Below, in pieces: positions 15,897 to 24,397 of a DNA stretch of 24,490 nt. The notes under the pieces were generated by a model that saw only the letters and a program-made list of their open reading frames with translations, was not told the origin of the DNA and searched no databases. The translations under genes were made by a program, and so were the position numbers. The DNA comes from Campylobacter sp. (lineage in GTDB: Bacteria > Campylobacterota > Campylobacteria > Campylobacterales > Campylobacteraceae): NCBI RefSeq assembly GCF_020024835.1, contig NZ_JAHHTD010000021.1, positions 1 to 24,490 on the forward strand, read 5' to 3'. The stretch's first letter is position 1; the number at the start of each line of letters is the position of its first letter.

Positions 15897-15902
15897 TATA
15901 AT
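15897..15902 (+). promoter_or_regulatory. Candidate -10 for the response-regulator gene
   Basis: TATAAT about 33 bases before the ATG at 15936. Another TATAAT lies at 15870-15875. Upstream is T-rich sequence with no clear -35 box, as expected for Campylobacter. The 15734-15896 stretch also holds a 20-base A+T palindrome (15782-15801) and a short inverted repeat GCTA-GTGT-TAGC (15813-15824), which are possible binding sites. Confidence 0.4.
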
Positions 15903-15935
15903 AATATTGGATTCTTAAAATAAATGAGGTTTAAA

Positions 15936-16601
15936 ATGCCAACTACGATTTTATTATTAGAAGATGATATAAATTTGGGTGAAATTGTAAGCGAATTTTT
16001 AGAAGATGAAGGTTATGTAGTAACCTTAGTGGATAATGCTGATGATGCACAAAATTATGCTTATGAAAAAAATTATGACCTATGGATACTAGATGTCAAG
16101 GTTCCACAAGGCGATGGATTTAGTGTTTTAAAAAAGTTAAGAGAAGCTGGAAAATATACTCCTGCTATTTTTATGACTTCTTTAAATACCACTCTTGATT
16201 TGCAAAAGGGTTTTGAAAGCGGTTGTGATGATTATATTAAAAAACCTTTTGAATTAGAGGAACTTAAAGTTAGAATTTGTGCAATTTTAAAGAGATCTTT
16301 TGCTCATAAATGCGAAGATTATGAAGATCTTGGAAATGGTTTTAAATTTGCACTTATTTCACAGATTTTATATCACAATGATAAACCTTTATCCTTACCT
16401 TTAAAAGAAATAAAATTATTGTCATTATTGATTAAAAATAAAGGAAAATTTATTGATACTTCTCGTATTTTTGAAGAAATTTGGGAATTTGATCAAGAAC
16501 CAAGTGAGCTTAGCTTAAGAGCATATATAAAAAATTTGAGAAAACTTTTGGGTAAAAATAGTATTATAAATCAAAGGGGTAGAGGATATTCTTATGTATG
16601 A
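15936..16601 (+). CDS. OmpR-family response regulator (DccR-like)
   Basis: DNA-binding response regulator of a two-component system, 221 residues. The start taken is ATG at 15936 after GAGG; an in-frame ATG at 15924 overlaps that ribosome site. The receiver domain has the acidic pocket E9, D10 and D11, the phospho-acceptor D53 in WILDVKVPQGDG, T81, and K103 in DDYIKKPFE. The C-terminal winged helix (about 130-221) ends in GRGYSYV, the usual wing hairpin. It overlaps the kinase gene by eight bases. The sequence style and the nearby ribE-pgeF genes recall C. jejuni DccR (Cj1223c), which is linked to colonisation, but I cannot confirm orthology. Confidence 0.93.
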   Translation: MPTTILLLEDDINLGEIVSEFLEDEGYVVTLVDNADDAQNYAYEKNYDLWILDVKVPQGDGFSVLKKLREAGKYTPAIFMTSLNTTLDLQKGFESGCDDYIKKPFELEELKVRICAILKRSFAHKCEDYEDLGNGFKFALISQILYHNDKPLSLPLKEIKLLSLLIKNKGKFIDTSRIFEEIWEFDQEPSELSLRAYIKNLRKLLGKNSIINQRGRGYSYV

Positions 16602-17811
16602 AGCTAGGCAAGTTGCGTGGCAAATACTTTCTTTGTATCTTATTAGTATGGGCAGTGTGCTTGTAATTTTATTTGGAATATGGTATGCAAAGCTTACAAA
16701 AGAGCTAGTAAATGATTATGAATTAGAATTAAGACAAAAACATCATTTTTTAATCTCACAAATAGAAAAATATCGTTTTGAACCCATAGAAATAAGTGCT
16801 AAAAAAATTTCACAAATTTTTAATATTAAATTTTCTATTTTTGATAGGACAAAAGTATATTTTTCTAATTTAGATTTTCCCGCACAGACTTTATTTTTTA
16901 AATTAAATAATACAAATATTTATAATAATGATAAATTAATTTATGTAGCTGATATTCAGTTAAATAATTTTTTTTTAGATAATTCTCAAAATCACAATAC
17001 TTTAAATGTTTTAGGTAATATTAATCGTTTAAGGGTATTAATACAAGGGAATGATATTTCAAAGGAGTTGAATTTTATAAGATTTAAAGTTGCATTTGTG
17101 ATGATTTTTTCATTAATTTGTATGAGTGTTATAGGATATTTTATATTGCAATTTGCTTTAAAACCTTTGGAATTAAAGATAAGATTTTTAAATAATTTTA
17201 TCAAAGATACTACCCATGAGATAAATACTCCAATTAGCGTTATTTTAATGAGTATAGAAAATTTAGAACATAAGTATAATCTTGATGAAGTTAAAGCATT
17301 AAAGCGTGTTAAAATAGCGGCTTTAACATTAAGTCATATTTATTCTGATTTAATTTTTTTAAATTTTCCGCAAACTCATCTTTCAGAATGGATTTTTTTA
17401 AAAGATTTAATTAAAGAAAGAATGGAATATTTTAAGATATTTTTAGAGCAAAAGAATATTACGCTAGAGCTTATTTTAGAAGATAATGTAAAAATATTTA
17501 TTAACAAAGAGCAGTTTTTAAAAATGTTTGATAATCTTATAGGTAATGCTATAAAATATAACACAAGAAATGGTTATATTAAGCTTGAGCTTCATAAAGA
17601 AAGATTACTTATTGAAGATAGCGGTTGTGGTATATCTAAGGAAAATTTAAATAATATATTTGATCGCTATGCTAGGTTTAATGAGGATCAAGGTGGATTT
17701 GGAATAGGGCTTTGGCTGATAAAAAAAATATGTGATGAATACCATATAAATATAGAAGTAAAAAGTGAGGTAGGGAAAGGAAGTTGTTTTATTTTAACTT
17801 GGAAAAACTAA
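16594..17811 (+). CDS. Membrane sensor histidine kinase (DccS-like)
   Basis: Cognate kinase of the preceding regulator, 405 residues. Membrane segments at about 10-31 and 165-187 flank a periplasmic sensor region of roughly 130 residues that I cannot assign to a family. The dimerisation/phospho-acceptor helix has H208 in DTTHEINTPISV, consistent with a HisKA domain. The ATP-binding domain has the N-box DNLIGNAIKYN (N318), G1 EDSGCGIS and G2 GGFGIGLWLI. The gene starts eight bases inside the regulator gene. Its stop codon directly abuts the stop of the convergent 68-residue gene, with no base between them. DccS of C. jejuni is the likely counterpart, with the same caution as for the regulator. 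Confidence 0.93.
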   Translation: MYEARQVAWQILSLYLISMGSVLVILFGIWYAKLTKELVNDYELELRQKHHFLISQIEKYRFEPIEISAKKISQIFNIKFSIFDRTKVYFSNLDFPAQTLFFKLNNTNIYNNDKLIYVADIQLNNFFLDNSQNHNTLNVLGNINRLRVLIQGNDISKELNFIRFKVAFVMIFSLICMSVIGYFILQFALKPLELKIRFLNNFIKDTTHEINTPISVILMSIENLEHKYNLDEVKALKRVKIAALTLSHIYSDLIFLNFPQTHLSEWIFLKDLIKERMEYFKIFLEQKNITLELILEDNVKIFINKEQFLKMFDNLIGNAIKYNTRNGYIKLELHKERLLIEDSGCGISKENLNNIFDRYARFNEDQGGFGIGLWLIKKICDEYHINIEVKSEVGKGSCFILTWKN

Positions 17812-18018
17812 TTATTTATTGCTCATTTTAGCCTTTTCCCTTGCATTGATTAAAGTTGTAATGAAATTTGAAATTTCTTTTGTGTCTTGAGTATTAAGTG
17901 GGGTTATTTGTTGATTTAAAATTTGAGTTACTAGAAGTTCATTGCTTAAGTCATTGTCTGAAAATTCTCTTGCTTTTTGTAAAATTTTTAAAACTTCTAA
18001 ATTTTTTACTTCATACAT
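17812..18018 (-). CDS. Small conserved-looking protein, unknown
   Basis: A 68-residue, soluble, probably all-helical protein (NLEVLKILQKAREF, then ELLVTQILNQQ, then FITTLINAREKAK). There is no signal, membrane segment, Cys or His. It starts one base after pgeF, behind a GGAT-type site, and looks like the last gene of ribE-pgeF-orf68. Placement and codon use like its neighbours favour a real gene. From memory C. jejuni has a similar small gene next to its pgeF homologue. No function can be given. Confidence 0.75.
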   Translation of the reverse strand: MYEVKNLEVLKILQKAREFSDNDLSNELLVTQILNQQITPLNTQDTKEISNFITTLINAREKAKMSNK

Positions 18019-18019
18019 T

Positions 18020-18697
18020 TTATATTTTATCCTTTAAATAAATAGCGCTTACAATACGTTTTGAAGTTTGATTTCTTCTGTATGAAAAAAATCTTTCATC
18101 TTCAAAAGTGCAGATGTTAATATCTAAAATTTTAGATATACCTAGTGCATTTGCTTGAAATTTGATTATTTTTTTAAGATCAAGTTTGTTTTCTTTTATA
18201 AATTGAGAAAAATTTTTTTTAGCATAATGTAAAATTTCTCCGTCAATTTCATAATTTTGAGCACAAATTCCAGCAGAAATAATGAGTTGGATATCTCCTG
18301 GAATGCTTTGAAATTGGGTTTGCATTTTTATAATGGTTTGTTTTAAAATATTTTGAAAACTACCTTGCCTACCTGAATGCAAGGCGGCTATGACTTTTTT
18401 ATTTTGATCATATAAGAGTATGGGCAAGCAATCAGCGCTTAAGATACATAAGGCTGTATTTTTTAAAGAGCTTATGACTCCATCACAATTTATATTAAAA
18501 TTTTCTTTGTAAGTAGTTGTAATATTTGAGTGAATCTGATTTAAAAATACACAGGTTTGAATATTTGTATCAAAATTAAATACACTAGTATTAATAATTT
18601 GTTTTTTAAAAACACTATAATCTTTATCAAAAGCAACGAAAGCTTTTATAAAATCGTTTTCTAATAAAGTGATGAAATCTGATCGATTTGTTGCCAT
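18020..18697 (-). CDS. pgeF: Purine nucleoside phosphorylase/laccase-domain protein (YfiH family)
   Basis: YfiH/PgeF (YlmD) proteins are zinc enzymes reported to act on purine nucleosides and on wrongly cross-linked peptidoglycan precursors. The 225-residue protein retains the metal ligands H56 (LNQIHSN), C90 (SADCLP) and H107 (ALHSGRQGS), together with CDGVIS and the GICAQNYEID segment. The usual HAGWRG loop reads HSGRQG, so the Trp is Arg; I believe related epsilonproteobacteria may share this. The ATG at 18697 lies 37 bases inside ribE with only a weak ribosome site, implying coupled translation. No other good start follows before the conserved LLENDF. Confidence 0.9.
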   Translation of the reverse strand: MATNRSDFITLLENDFIKAFVAFDKDYSVFKKQIINTSVFNFDTNIQTCVFLNQIHSNITTTYKENFNINCDGVISSLKNTALCILSADCLPILLYDQNKKVIAALHSGRQGSFQNILKQTIIKMQTQFQSIPGDIQLIISAGICAQNYEIDGEILHYAKKNFSQFIKENKLDLKKIIKFQANALGISKILDINICTFEDERFFSYRRNQTSKRIVSAIYLKDKI

Positions 18698-19269
18698 GTG
18701 ATATTTTTTTTATTATGTATTTGCTTGTAAATATAGCGTGCTAAAAGATCACTTTCTAAATTTACTCTTCTTTTTAAGGTATAGTTTTTAAACAACGTTT
18801 CATTAAGAGTAATAGGAATAATAGTTAAACGAAAGGAACTATCAAATACTTCATTAATTGTCAAACTCACTCCATCAACTCCTATGCTTCCTTTATTTGC
18901 TATTAATGGCATAATATCTTGTGGTGCTGCTATATAAAAGTCTATTCCATTTTCATTTGGCTGAATTTTTATAATTTCTCCTATTGCATCTATGTGTCCT
19001 TGCATTAAATGGCCATCAATCTTATCTCCATATCTTAAGGCAGGTTCTATATGAACACGATTTTTTAAATTTTCTGTAGCAATATGAGTTCTACTTTCAT
19101 AAGAAAGTTCAACACTAAAACCATCATCGTGAATTTGGATTACACTTAAGCAGGCTCCATTTATTGCTATGCTATCACCCAAATTTGGTTTATATTGTGC
19201 ATTTAAAGTGAGAATATGATTTTTATAAGACTTTACAAAAGCTAATTCTCTAATAAGCCCATTAAACAT
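18661..19269 (-). CDS. ribE: Riboflavin synthase, alpha chain
   Basis: Riboflavin synthase dismutates two 6,7-dimethyl-8-ribityllumazine molecules to riboflavin and a pyrimidine that re-enters the pathway. The 202 residues contain two lumazine-binding barrels. The first has MFNGLIREL at the N-terminus, GDSIAINGACLSV and the ligand-binding GHLMQGHID. The second has KGSIGVDGVSLTIN, and the C-terminal TLKRRVNLESDLLARYI is the family's trimerisation/active-site end. The MFNGLI start replaces the common MFTGII. GAGG precedes the ATG. No FMN riboswitch is recognisable in the 117-base divergent region shared with mnmG. Confidence 0.95.
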   Translation of the reverse strand: MFNGLIRELAFVKSYKNHILTLNAQYKPNLGDSIAINGACLSVIQIHDDGFSVELSYESRTHIATENLKNRVHIEPALRYGDKIDGHLMQGHIDAIGEIIKIQPNENGIDFYIAAPQDIMPLIANKGSIGVDGVSLTINEVFDSSFRLTIIPITLNETLFKNYTLKRRVNLESDLLARYIYKQIHNKKNITWQQIDQISSLY

Positions 19270-19293
19270 TGAAAAAACCTCATTTTTGTGCTA

Positions 19294-19299
19294 ATTCTA
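19294..19299 (-). promoter_or_regulatory. Candidate -10 for ribE-pgeF
   Basis: On the minus strand this reads TAGAAT preceded by GA, matching gnTAnAAT, 25 bases before the ribE start. The leader would be short, about 18 bases, and contain GAGG. Confidence 0.4.
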
Positions 19300-19348
19300 T
19301 CTAAAATTTATAAATTTAGTTTTAAGTGCTTTATTGAAAAAAATATTA

Positions 19349-19354
19349 TATAAT
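19349..19354 (+). promoter_or_regulatory. Candidate -10 for mnmG
   Basis: TATAAT in TATTATATAATTTACG, 32 bases before the mnmG ATG. T- and A-rich sequence lies upstream and there is no properly spaced -35 box. Confidence 0.55.
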
Positions 19355-19386
19355 TTACGCCTTTTTATGAATTTTAAAGGCAAAAT

Positions 19387-21237
19387 ATGTTCGATATTAT
19401 TGTAATAGGTGGTGGCCATGCTGGGATTGAAGCAAGTGCGGCAACAGCTAGAATGGGTAAAAAAACTTTACTTTTAACAACTTTGATAGAACAAATCGGT
19501 GCAACAAGTTGCAATCCTGCTATAGGTGGATTAGCTAAAGGACATTTAGTAAAAGAACTTGATGCTATGGGTGGTTTGATGGGACAAATTACTGATGAAG
19601 TAGGAATTCAGTTTAGAATTTTAAATGAAAGTAAAGGCGTAGCTGTGCGAGGAAGTAGGGCGCAAATTGATATGGACGCTTATAGAATTTGTGCTAGGAA
19701 TAAGCTTTTAAAATTAAATAATTTAGAAATTTCACAAGAACAAGTTTTATCTTTAATTATTGAAAACAATGTAATTATGGGTGTAAAAACAAATTTAGAA
19801 AATACATATTTTGCAAAAAAAATTATTTTAACAACTGGGACTTTTTTAAATGGAATCATTCATATAGGAGAAACTAAACTTCAATCAGGTAGGGTAGGAG
19901 AGCTTTCTGCTATAAATTTAGGAGAATGCTTAAAACAAAGTGGCTTGAAAATAGGGAGATTAAAAACTGGAACTTGTCCGCGAGTAGATTCTAAAAGTAT
20001 TGATTTTAGTAAATTAGAAATTCAATATGGTGATGAAAATCCTAAAGCTTTTAGTTTTAAAACGCAACATTTTAAGCCAAATCAACTTCCTTGTTACATA
20101 GCAAGAACAAATTCAAATACACATAAAATTATAAAAGATAATTTTTATAGAGCTCCGCTTTTTACAGGACAGATTGAGGGTATAGGTCCTAGATATTGTC
20201 CTTCTATAGAGGATAAAATTAATCGTTTTAGTGATAAAGAAAGTCATCATTTGTTTATTGAACCACAAACTAAAGATGCAACAGAATACTATATAAATGG
20301 TTTTTCTACCTCGCTACCTTATGAAGTTCAAATTGCTATGTTGCAAAGTATTGAGGGTTTTGAAAATGCAAAAATTACTCGTTTTGGCTATGCTATAGAG
20401 TATGATTACGTTGATCCAACAGAATTAAGACATACATTAGAAACTAAAAAAATTAGTAATTTATATTGTGCTGGACAAATTAACGGAACAACTGGTTATG
20501 AAGAAGCTGCAGTGCAAGGGTTTATTGCAGGAATTAATGCGGTTTTAGCAATTGATAATAAAGAAGAATTTATATTAAGAAGAGATGAAGCTTATATAGG
20601 TGTTTTGATTGATGATTTGGTAATTAAAGGAACTAAAGAACCTTATAGAATGTTTACTTCAAGAGCTGAATATAGATTGCTTTTGCGAGAAGAAAATGCT
20701 ATTTTAAGACTTGGAATATATGGATATAAATTTGGGCTTTTAAGCAATGAAGAATTTGCATATATAAGTGCCATTAAAAAAAATGTGCAAAAAGGTCTTG
20801 AATACTTATTGCAAACTTCTTGGACTCCAAGTAATGCAAATAATGATTTTTTACAAGATGTTAATGAAGAAAAAATTACTTCTATTGTAACTTTACAAAA
20901 AATTGTTGCAAGATCAAGTTTTAATATAGAAAAATTAAAAGTTTTAGATGTAATATTTAAGGATATGGACGAATATTCATTAAATGAAATTTTAAATGAG
21001 GCAAAGTATTATCACTATATAATTATGCAAAAGGCACAAATTGAAAAAATGAAATATCTAAGTGATTTTAAAATTCCTGTAAATTTTGATTTTACAAAGG
21101 TGAGCGGGTTAAGTAATGAGGTGATTGAAAAATTGCAAAAATTTAATCCACCAACTATTTATGCAGCTTCTCAAATTAGCGGTATTACTCCAGCTGCATT
21201 AGATATTTTACATATTTATATAAAAATGCAAAAGTAA
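19387..21237 (+). CDS. mnmG: tRNA uridine-34 5-carboxymethylaminomethyl modification enzyme MnmG (GidA)
   Basis: MnmG is an FAD protein that, with the GTPase MnmE, installs 5-(carboxymethyl)aminomethyl on the wobble uridine of several tRNAs and so keeps decoding of split codon boxes accurate. At 616 residues it is full length. The N-terminal dinucleotide fold is IIVIGGGHAGIEAS (4-17). Further family marks are TSCNPAIGG, LDAMGG, the FAD-side KTGTCPR, GPRYCPSIEDK, YCAGQINGTTGYEEAA and FTSRAEYRL. The C-terminal helical domain that contacts MnmE and tRNA is intact and ends in VSGLSNEV and ISGITPAALDIL. AAAGG precedes the ATG. Confidence 0.97.
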   Translation: MFDIIVIGGGHAGIEASAATARMGKKTLLLTTLIEQIGATSCNPAIGGLAKGHLVKELDAMGGLMGQITDEVGIQFRILNESKGVAVRGSRAQIDMDAYRICARNKLLKLNNLEISQEQVLSLIIENNVIMGVKTNLENTYFAKKIILTTGTFLNGIIHIGETKLQSGRVGELSAINLGECLKQSGLKIGRLKTGTCPRVDSKSIDFSKLEIQYGDENPKAFSFKTQHFKPNQLPCYIARTNSNTHKIIKDNFYRAPLFTGQIEGIGPRYCPSIEDKINRFSDKESHHLFIEPQTKDATEYYINGFSTSLPYEVQIAMLQSIEGFENAKITRFGYAIEYDYVDPTELRHTLETKKISNLYCAGQINGTTGYEEAAVQGFIAGINAVLAIDNKEEFILRRDEAYIGVLIDDLVIKGTKEPYRMFTSRAEYRLLLREENAILRLGIYGYKFGLLSNEEFAYISAIKKNVQKGLEYLLQTSWTPSNANNDFLQDVNEEKITSIVTLQKIVARSSFNIEKLKVLDVIFKDMDEYSLNEILNEAKYYHYIIMQKAQIEKMKYLSDFKIPVNFDFTKVSGLSNEVIEKLQKFNPPTIYAASQISGITPAALDILHIYIKMQK

Positions 21238-21358
21238 ATTTAGATAATTTATAATTTTTTTATTTTGTTATCATAGTTATTTGAAAGAAAAAATTTATTA
21301 TTTTTACGATACACTACGCCTCTTACACTAAAGATTAATTAAAAATAAAGGAAGTATT

Positions 21359-21862
21359 ATGGCTACATCTGAGAGTAGGCGAAGTTTTATGGGATTTGCC
21401 TTTGGAACAGTAGCTGCTGTGGGTGGTGCTTTTTCATTAGTTGCAATGAAAAAGACTTGGGATCCGTTGCCAAGTGTTAAAGCAGCAGGAGTTACGATTG
21501 TTGATCTTACTGGAATGAAAGAAGGTGAATTAAGGACTATTGAGTGGCGTAAAAAACCAATTTTCATTTTAAAAAAAGATTCTGAAATGCCAAGAGATAG
21601 TAAAAGAGATGTCGTTGTAGGTGATGTTGCTTATACTGTAGTGATAGGACTTTGCACGCATTTAGGCTGTATCCCAGCTTATGCACCTAGTGAAAGATTA
21701 TTTAAGTGTGCCTGTCACGGGGGCGAATTTGACACAAGTGGTAAAAATGTATTTGGTCCTCCTCCAAGACCTTTAGATATTCCACCTTTTAGAATTGATG
21801 GAACAAAATTAGTTTTAGGTGAAGAAGGTCCAGAATATAAAAAAATGATGGCGGAGGCTTAA
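21359..21862 (+). CDS. petA: Ubiquinol-cytochrome c reductase Rieske iron-sulfur subunit
   Basis: This subunit takes an electron from menaquinol in the bc1 complex and passes it towards the cytochrome c subunit. The 167-residue protein begins with a twin-arginine type anchor (SRRSFMGFAFG, then an Ala/Gly-rich span). The 2Fe-2S ligands are C99 and H101 in CTHLGC and C117 and H120 in CACHGG, with C104 and C119 placed to form the stabilising disulfide. AAGGAAG precedes the ATG. The gene ends one base before petB, so petABC read as one operon. The 121 bases upstream hold the likely promoter, but I see no convincing -10 box there. Confidence 0.97.
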   Translation: MATSESRRSFMGFAFGTVAAVGGAFSLVAMKKTWDPLPSVKAAGVTIVDLTGMKEGELRTIEWRKKPIFILKKDSEMPRDSKRDVVVGDVAYTVVIGLCTHLGCIPAYAPSERLFKCACHGGEFDTSGKNVFGPPPRPLDIPPFRIDGTKLVLGEEGPEYKKMMAEA

Positions 21863-21863
21863 G

Positions 21864-23108
21864 ATGGCACAAATTAAGAAGGCTAATGGTATTATAGATT
21901 GGCTTGATCAAAGACTAGCTGTAAATAAACTTTTTAATGTTTTGATGGCACAATATTGGATACCAAAACAAATCAATTTCTTATGGGCAATGGGTGTTAT
22001 ATTAACAACACTTTTTTCGGTATTGTTTATTTCGGGGTTATTTTTATTGATGTATTATAAACCCGATGTTGGCTTAGCTTTTGATAGTGTTAATAAAACT
22101 ATCATGCAAGAAGTTGAGTATGGATGGTTATGGCGTCATATGCACGGAGTTGCTGCTTCTGTTATATTTTTAATTATTTACATTCATATGCTTACTGGAA
22201 TTTATTATGGCTCTTATAAGAGAGGTCGTGAAATGATTTGGGTGAGTGGAATGTTATTGTTTGTTGTATTTTCAGCAGAGGCATTTAGTGGTTATATGCT
22301 ACCTTGGGGACAGATGAGTTTTTGGGCAGCTCAAGTTATTACTAATCTTTTTGGTGGAATTCCATTTATCGGTGATGAATTAGTTATTTGGATAAGAGGT
22401 GATTTCGCAGTTTCAGATCCAACTTTGACAAGATTTTTTATGCTTCATGTTTGTTTATTACCTGTAGTAATATTAACAATAATAGCTTTTCATTTTTATT
22501 CATTGAGAATTCCTCATGTTAATAATGAGATTTCAGAGGAACTTGATTTTGATTTAGAAGCTGAAAAATATTTAGCAGGCGATACTAAGGGTTCTAAAGT
22601 TATACCTTTTTGGCCAGGATTCTTGTCTAAAGATTTTATGTATATTTCATTTTTTATGATTTTCTTTTTCTATTTAGTAAGTTTTAATTTTGATTTTGCA
22701 ATGGATCCTATAAATTTTGAACCTGCAAATCCTTTAAAAACCCCAGCACATATTTATCCTGAATGGTATTTTTTATGGAGTTATGAAGTTTTAAGAGGAT
22801 TTTTCTTTGATATTGGAAGTATTAAGGCTTTTGATATAGGTCTTTTAGCTTTTGGTATAGCTCAAATTATTTTCTTTTTATTACCATGGCTTGATAGAAG
22901 CGATGTTGTAAAACCAGCACACGAAAGACCATTATTTTTTATATGGTTTTGGATTTTACTAATAGATATGATTATATTAACTATCTATGGAAAACTTCCT
23001 CCAACAGGGATTAATGCATGGATAGGATTTTATGCTTCTATAGTGTTTTTACTATTATTGTTAGTCATTTTACCAATTATTACAATTATGGAAAGAAAAA
23101 GGGGATGA
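21864..23108 (+). CDS. petB: Ubiquinol-cytochrome c reductase cytochrome b subunit
   Basis: Membrane core of the bc1 complex, with the two quinone sites and two b haems. It has 414 residues and about eight membrane segments. Haem-ligand histidines are visible in WRHMHGVAASVIFLIIYIHM and in FMLHVCLLPVVILTIIAFHF; GYMLPWGQMSFW is the conserved segment near the quinol site, and PEWY (299-302) is the quinol-oxidation motif. It is a full-length b-type subunit rather than split b6 and subunit IV. Its stop overlaps the ATG run at which petC starts. Confidence 0.97.
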   Translation: MAQIKKANGIIDWLDQRLAVNKLFNVLMAQYWIPKQINFLWAMGVILTTLFSVLFISGLFLLMYYKPDVGLAFDSVNKTIMQEVEYGWLWRHMHGVAASVIFLIIYIHMLTGIYYGSYKRGREMIWVSGMLLFVVFSAEAFSGYMLPWGQMSFWAAQVITNLFGGIPFIGDELVIWIRGDFAVSDPTLTRFFMLHVCLLPVVILTIIAFHFYSLRIPHVNNEISEELDFDLEAEKYLAGDTKGSKVIPFWPGFLSKDFMYISFFMIFFFYLVSFNFDFAMDPINFEPANPLKTPAHIYPEWYFLWSYEVLRGFFFDIGSIKAFDIGLLAFGIAQIIFFLLPWLDRSDVVKPAHERPLFFIWFWILLIDMIILTIYGKLPPTGINAWIGFYASIVFLLLLLVILPIITIMERKRG

Positions 23109-24241
23109 TGATGAGGGAATTAAAGATATTTTTCGTAGTTGTATTTTTTACTGGCTTAGTATATTGGGGGGTAGAACCTTTTGCGCATTCTGTTATGAAT
23201 CCTCCTTCTACTCCTGTAACGTTTAATTTTGCAAAAGCAGATGAGGAATTTTTAAAACAAGAAATCATCACAAAAACGAAAGCATTAGAAGAGATTAAGA
23301 CAAGTGGCAACGAAAAAGCTATTATGAATTCTCAAAAAGCTTTAGATACAGCGATACAACGAGAAGAGCAAGTTAAACAAATATGGGATAAAGTTTCAAA
23401 AATTGATTTTTCAAAAGGCGATGCAAAGAAAGGGAGAGAAATTTTTGAGGGAAATTGTATAGCTTGTCATGGTATAAAAGCTGCTGGAATTCCTGCTAGT
23501 ATTACAGACTCTTCTTCTTTTGGTGTAACCCCGCCTGATTTAAGTGATGCTGGTGATATTTATGATGAAAAATTTTTAGCTGCACTAATTATAGATCCTG
23601 TTAATGCTATGCAAATTTCACATAAATTTAATGATGAAAAGCCTTTCGTGATGCCTGCATATCCTTTAAGCGGTGATGAGACTCAAGATAATAATGATTT
23701 GGCAAATTTAATAGCATTCTTAAAAAATACGGCAACTAATTATGAAAAAGATTTTGAAGCAAAATTGAAAGTTCAATTAGAGAAAAAATATGCTAAAAAA
23801 CAAGATTTATCAGATACAGATAAAGCAGCTTTAATTGTAAAAGAAATTAATTTTGCAAAAGACAAGCAAGTTTTTGAAAATGCTTGTGGAAGATGTCATG
23901 ATGTAAAATATGATGGTTTTGTTTCTAGTTCTAATATGAGTGATTTAAAGAATTATCTTGGTATAATTCCTCCTGATTTGTCAATGATGATTCGCTCTAA
24001 AGGAGAGCACTATCTTAATATTTTCATTAATGAACCACAAAAGAAAATTCACGGAACTGCTATGCCTAGAGTTGGTTTGAATGAAAAATCACAAACTCAA
24101 GTTATTAATTATCTTGAAAAGGTTGGAGATAGCAAAAAAGAAGAAAGAGAAAAAACTGGAATTTATGTTATGATTTTCTTCGTGATTTTAAGTATTTTTG
24201 CTATTGGCTGGAAGCGAACAATTTGGTCAAAACTTCATTAA
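23105..24241 (+). CDS. petC: bc1 complex di-haem cytochrome c subunit
   Basis: Cytochrome c subunit of the bc1 complex, with two c-haem domains in one chain as known in epsilonproteobacteria. An N-terminal membrane segment (IFFVVVFFTGLVYWGV) is followed by a charged helical stretch, haem 1 at CIACH (118-122) with a likely Met ligand in FVMPAYPL, haem 2 at CGRCH (261-265) with Met in GTAMPRVGL, and a C-terminal membrane segment (YVMIFFVILSIFAIGW). Three consecutive ATG codons (23105, 23108, 23111) follow AAAAAGGGG; the third has the most usual spacing, so the true length is 376-378 residues. An open frame continues upstream to 23018 but lies inside petB and is not used. CcsBA is the expected maturation enzyme. 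Confidence 0.96.
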   Translation: MMMRELKIFFVVVFFTGLVYWGVEPFAHSVMNPPSTPVTFNFAKADEEFLKQEIITKTKALEEIKTSGNEKAIMNSQKALDTAIQREEQVKQIWDKVSKIDFSKGDAKKGREIFEGNCIACHGIKAAGIPASITDSSSFGVTPPDLSDAGDIYDEKFLAALIIDPVNAMQISHKFNDEKPFVMPAYPLSGDETQDNNDLANLIAFLKNTATNYEKDFEAKLKVQLEKKYAKKQDLSDTDKAALIVKEINFAKDKQVFENACGRCHDVKYDGFVSSSNMSDLKNYLGIIPPDLSMMIRSKGEHYLNIFINEPQKKIHGTAMPRVGLNEKSQTQVINYLEKVGDSKKEEREKTGIYVMIFFVILSIFAIGWKRTIWSKLH

Positions 24242-24249
24242 TATTTTTT

Positions 24250-24280
24250 CTTACTACTATCTTAGTAGTAAGATTTATTA
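24250..24280 (+). terminator. Hairpin terminator after petC
   Basis: A ten-base-pair perfect stem (CTTACTACTA / TAGTAGTAAG, 24250-24272) with a TCT loop, nine bases after the petC stop and followed by ATTTATTA. The stem is A+T-rich, so it is moderate in strength. Confidence 0.7.
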
Positions 24281-24318
24281 TTTTAAAATTTATTAAGCTT
24301 ATTTAATATTTTATCTTT

Positions 24319-24351
24319 TAATGCTAATTGACAAAATTGGCATTAGTTTTT
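24319..24351 (+). terminator. Second hairpin with T-run downstream of petC
   Basis: An eleven-pair stem with one G-U wobble (TAATGCTAATT / AATTGGCATTA), a five-base loop GACAA, then AGTTTTTAT. This is a better intrinsic terminator shape for plus-strand transcripts than the first hairpin. The minus-strand tail lacks a T-run, so it does not obviously serve a gene from the right. Confidence 0.6.
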
Positions 24352-24397
24352 ATCTGCATTTATAAAATTTTTAATTAAAACACGTTTATAAATTTAT

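Noticed and set aside
19270..19386. FMN riboswitch before ribE
   Set aside because: Only 117 bases are shared with mnmG, and no RFN-like conserved elements are recognisable.
23018..23104. 29-residue N-terminal extension of PetC
   Set aside because: It lies inside petB in another frame, has no ribosome site, and would precede the natural membrane anchor that starts after the ATG run.
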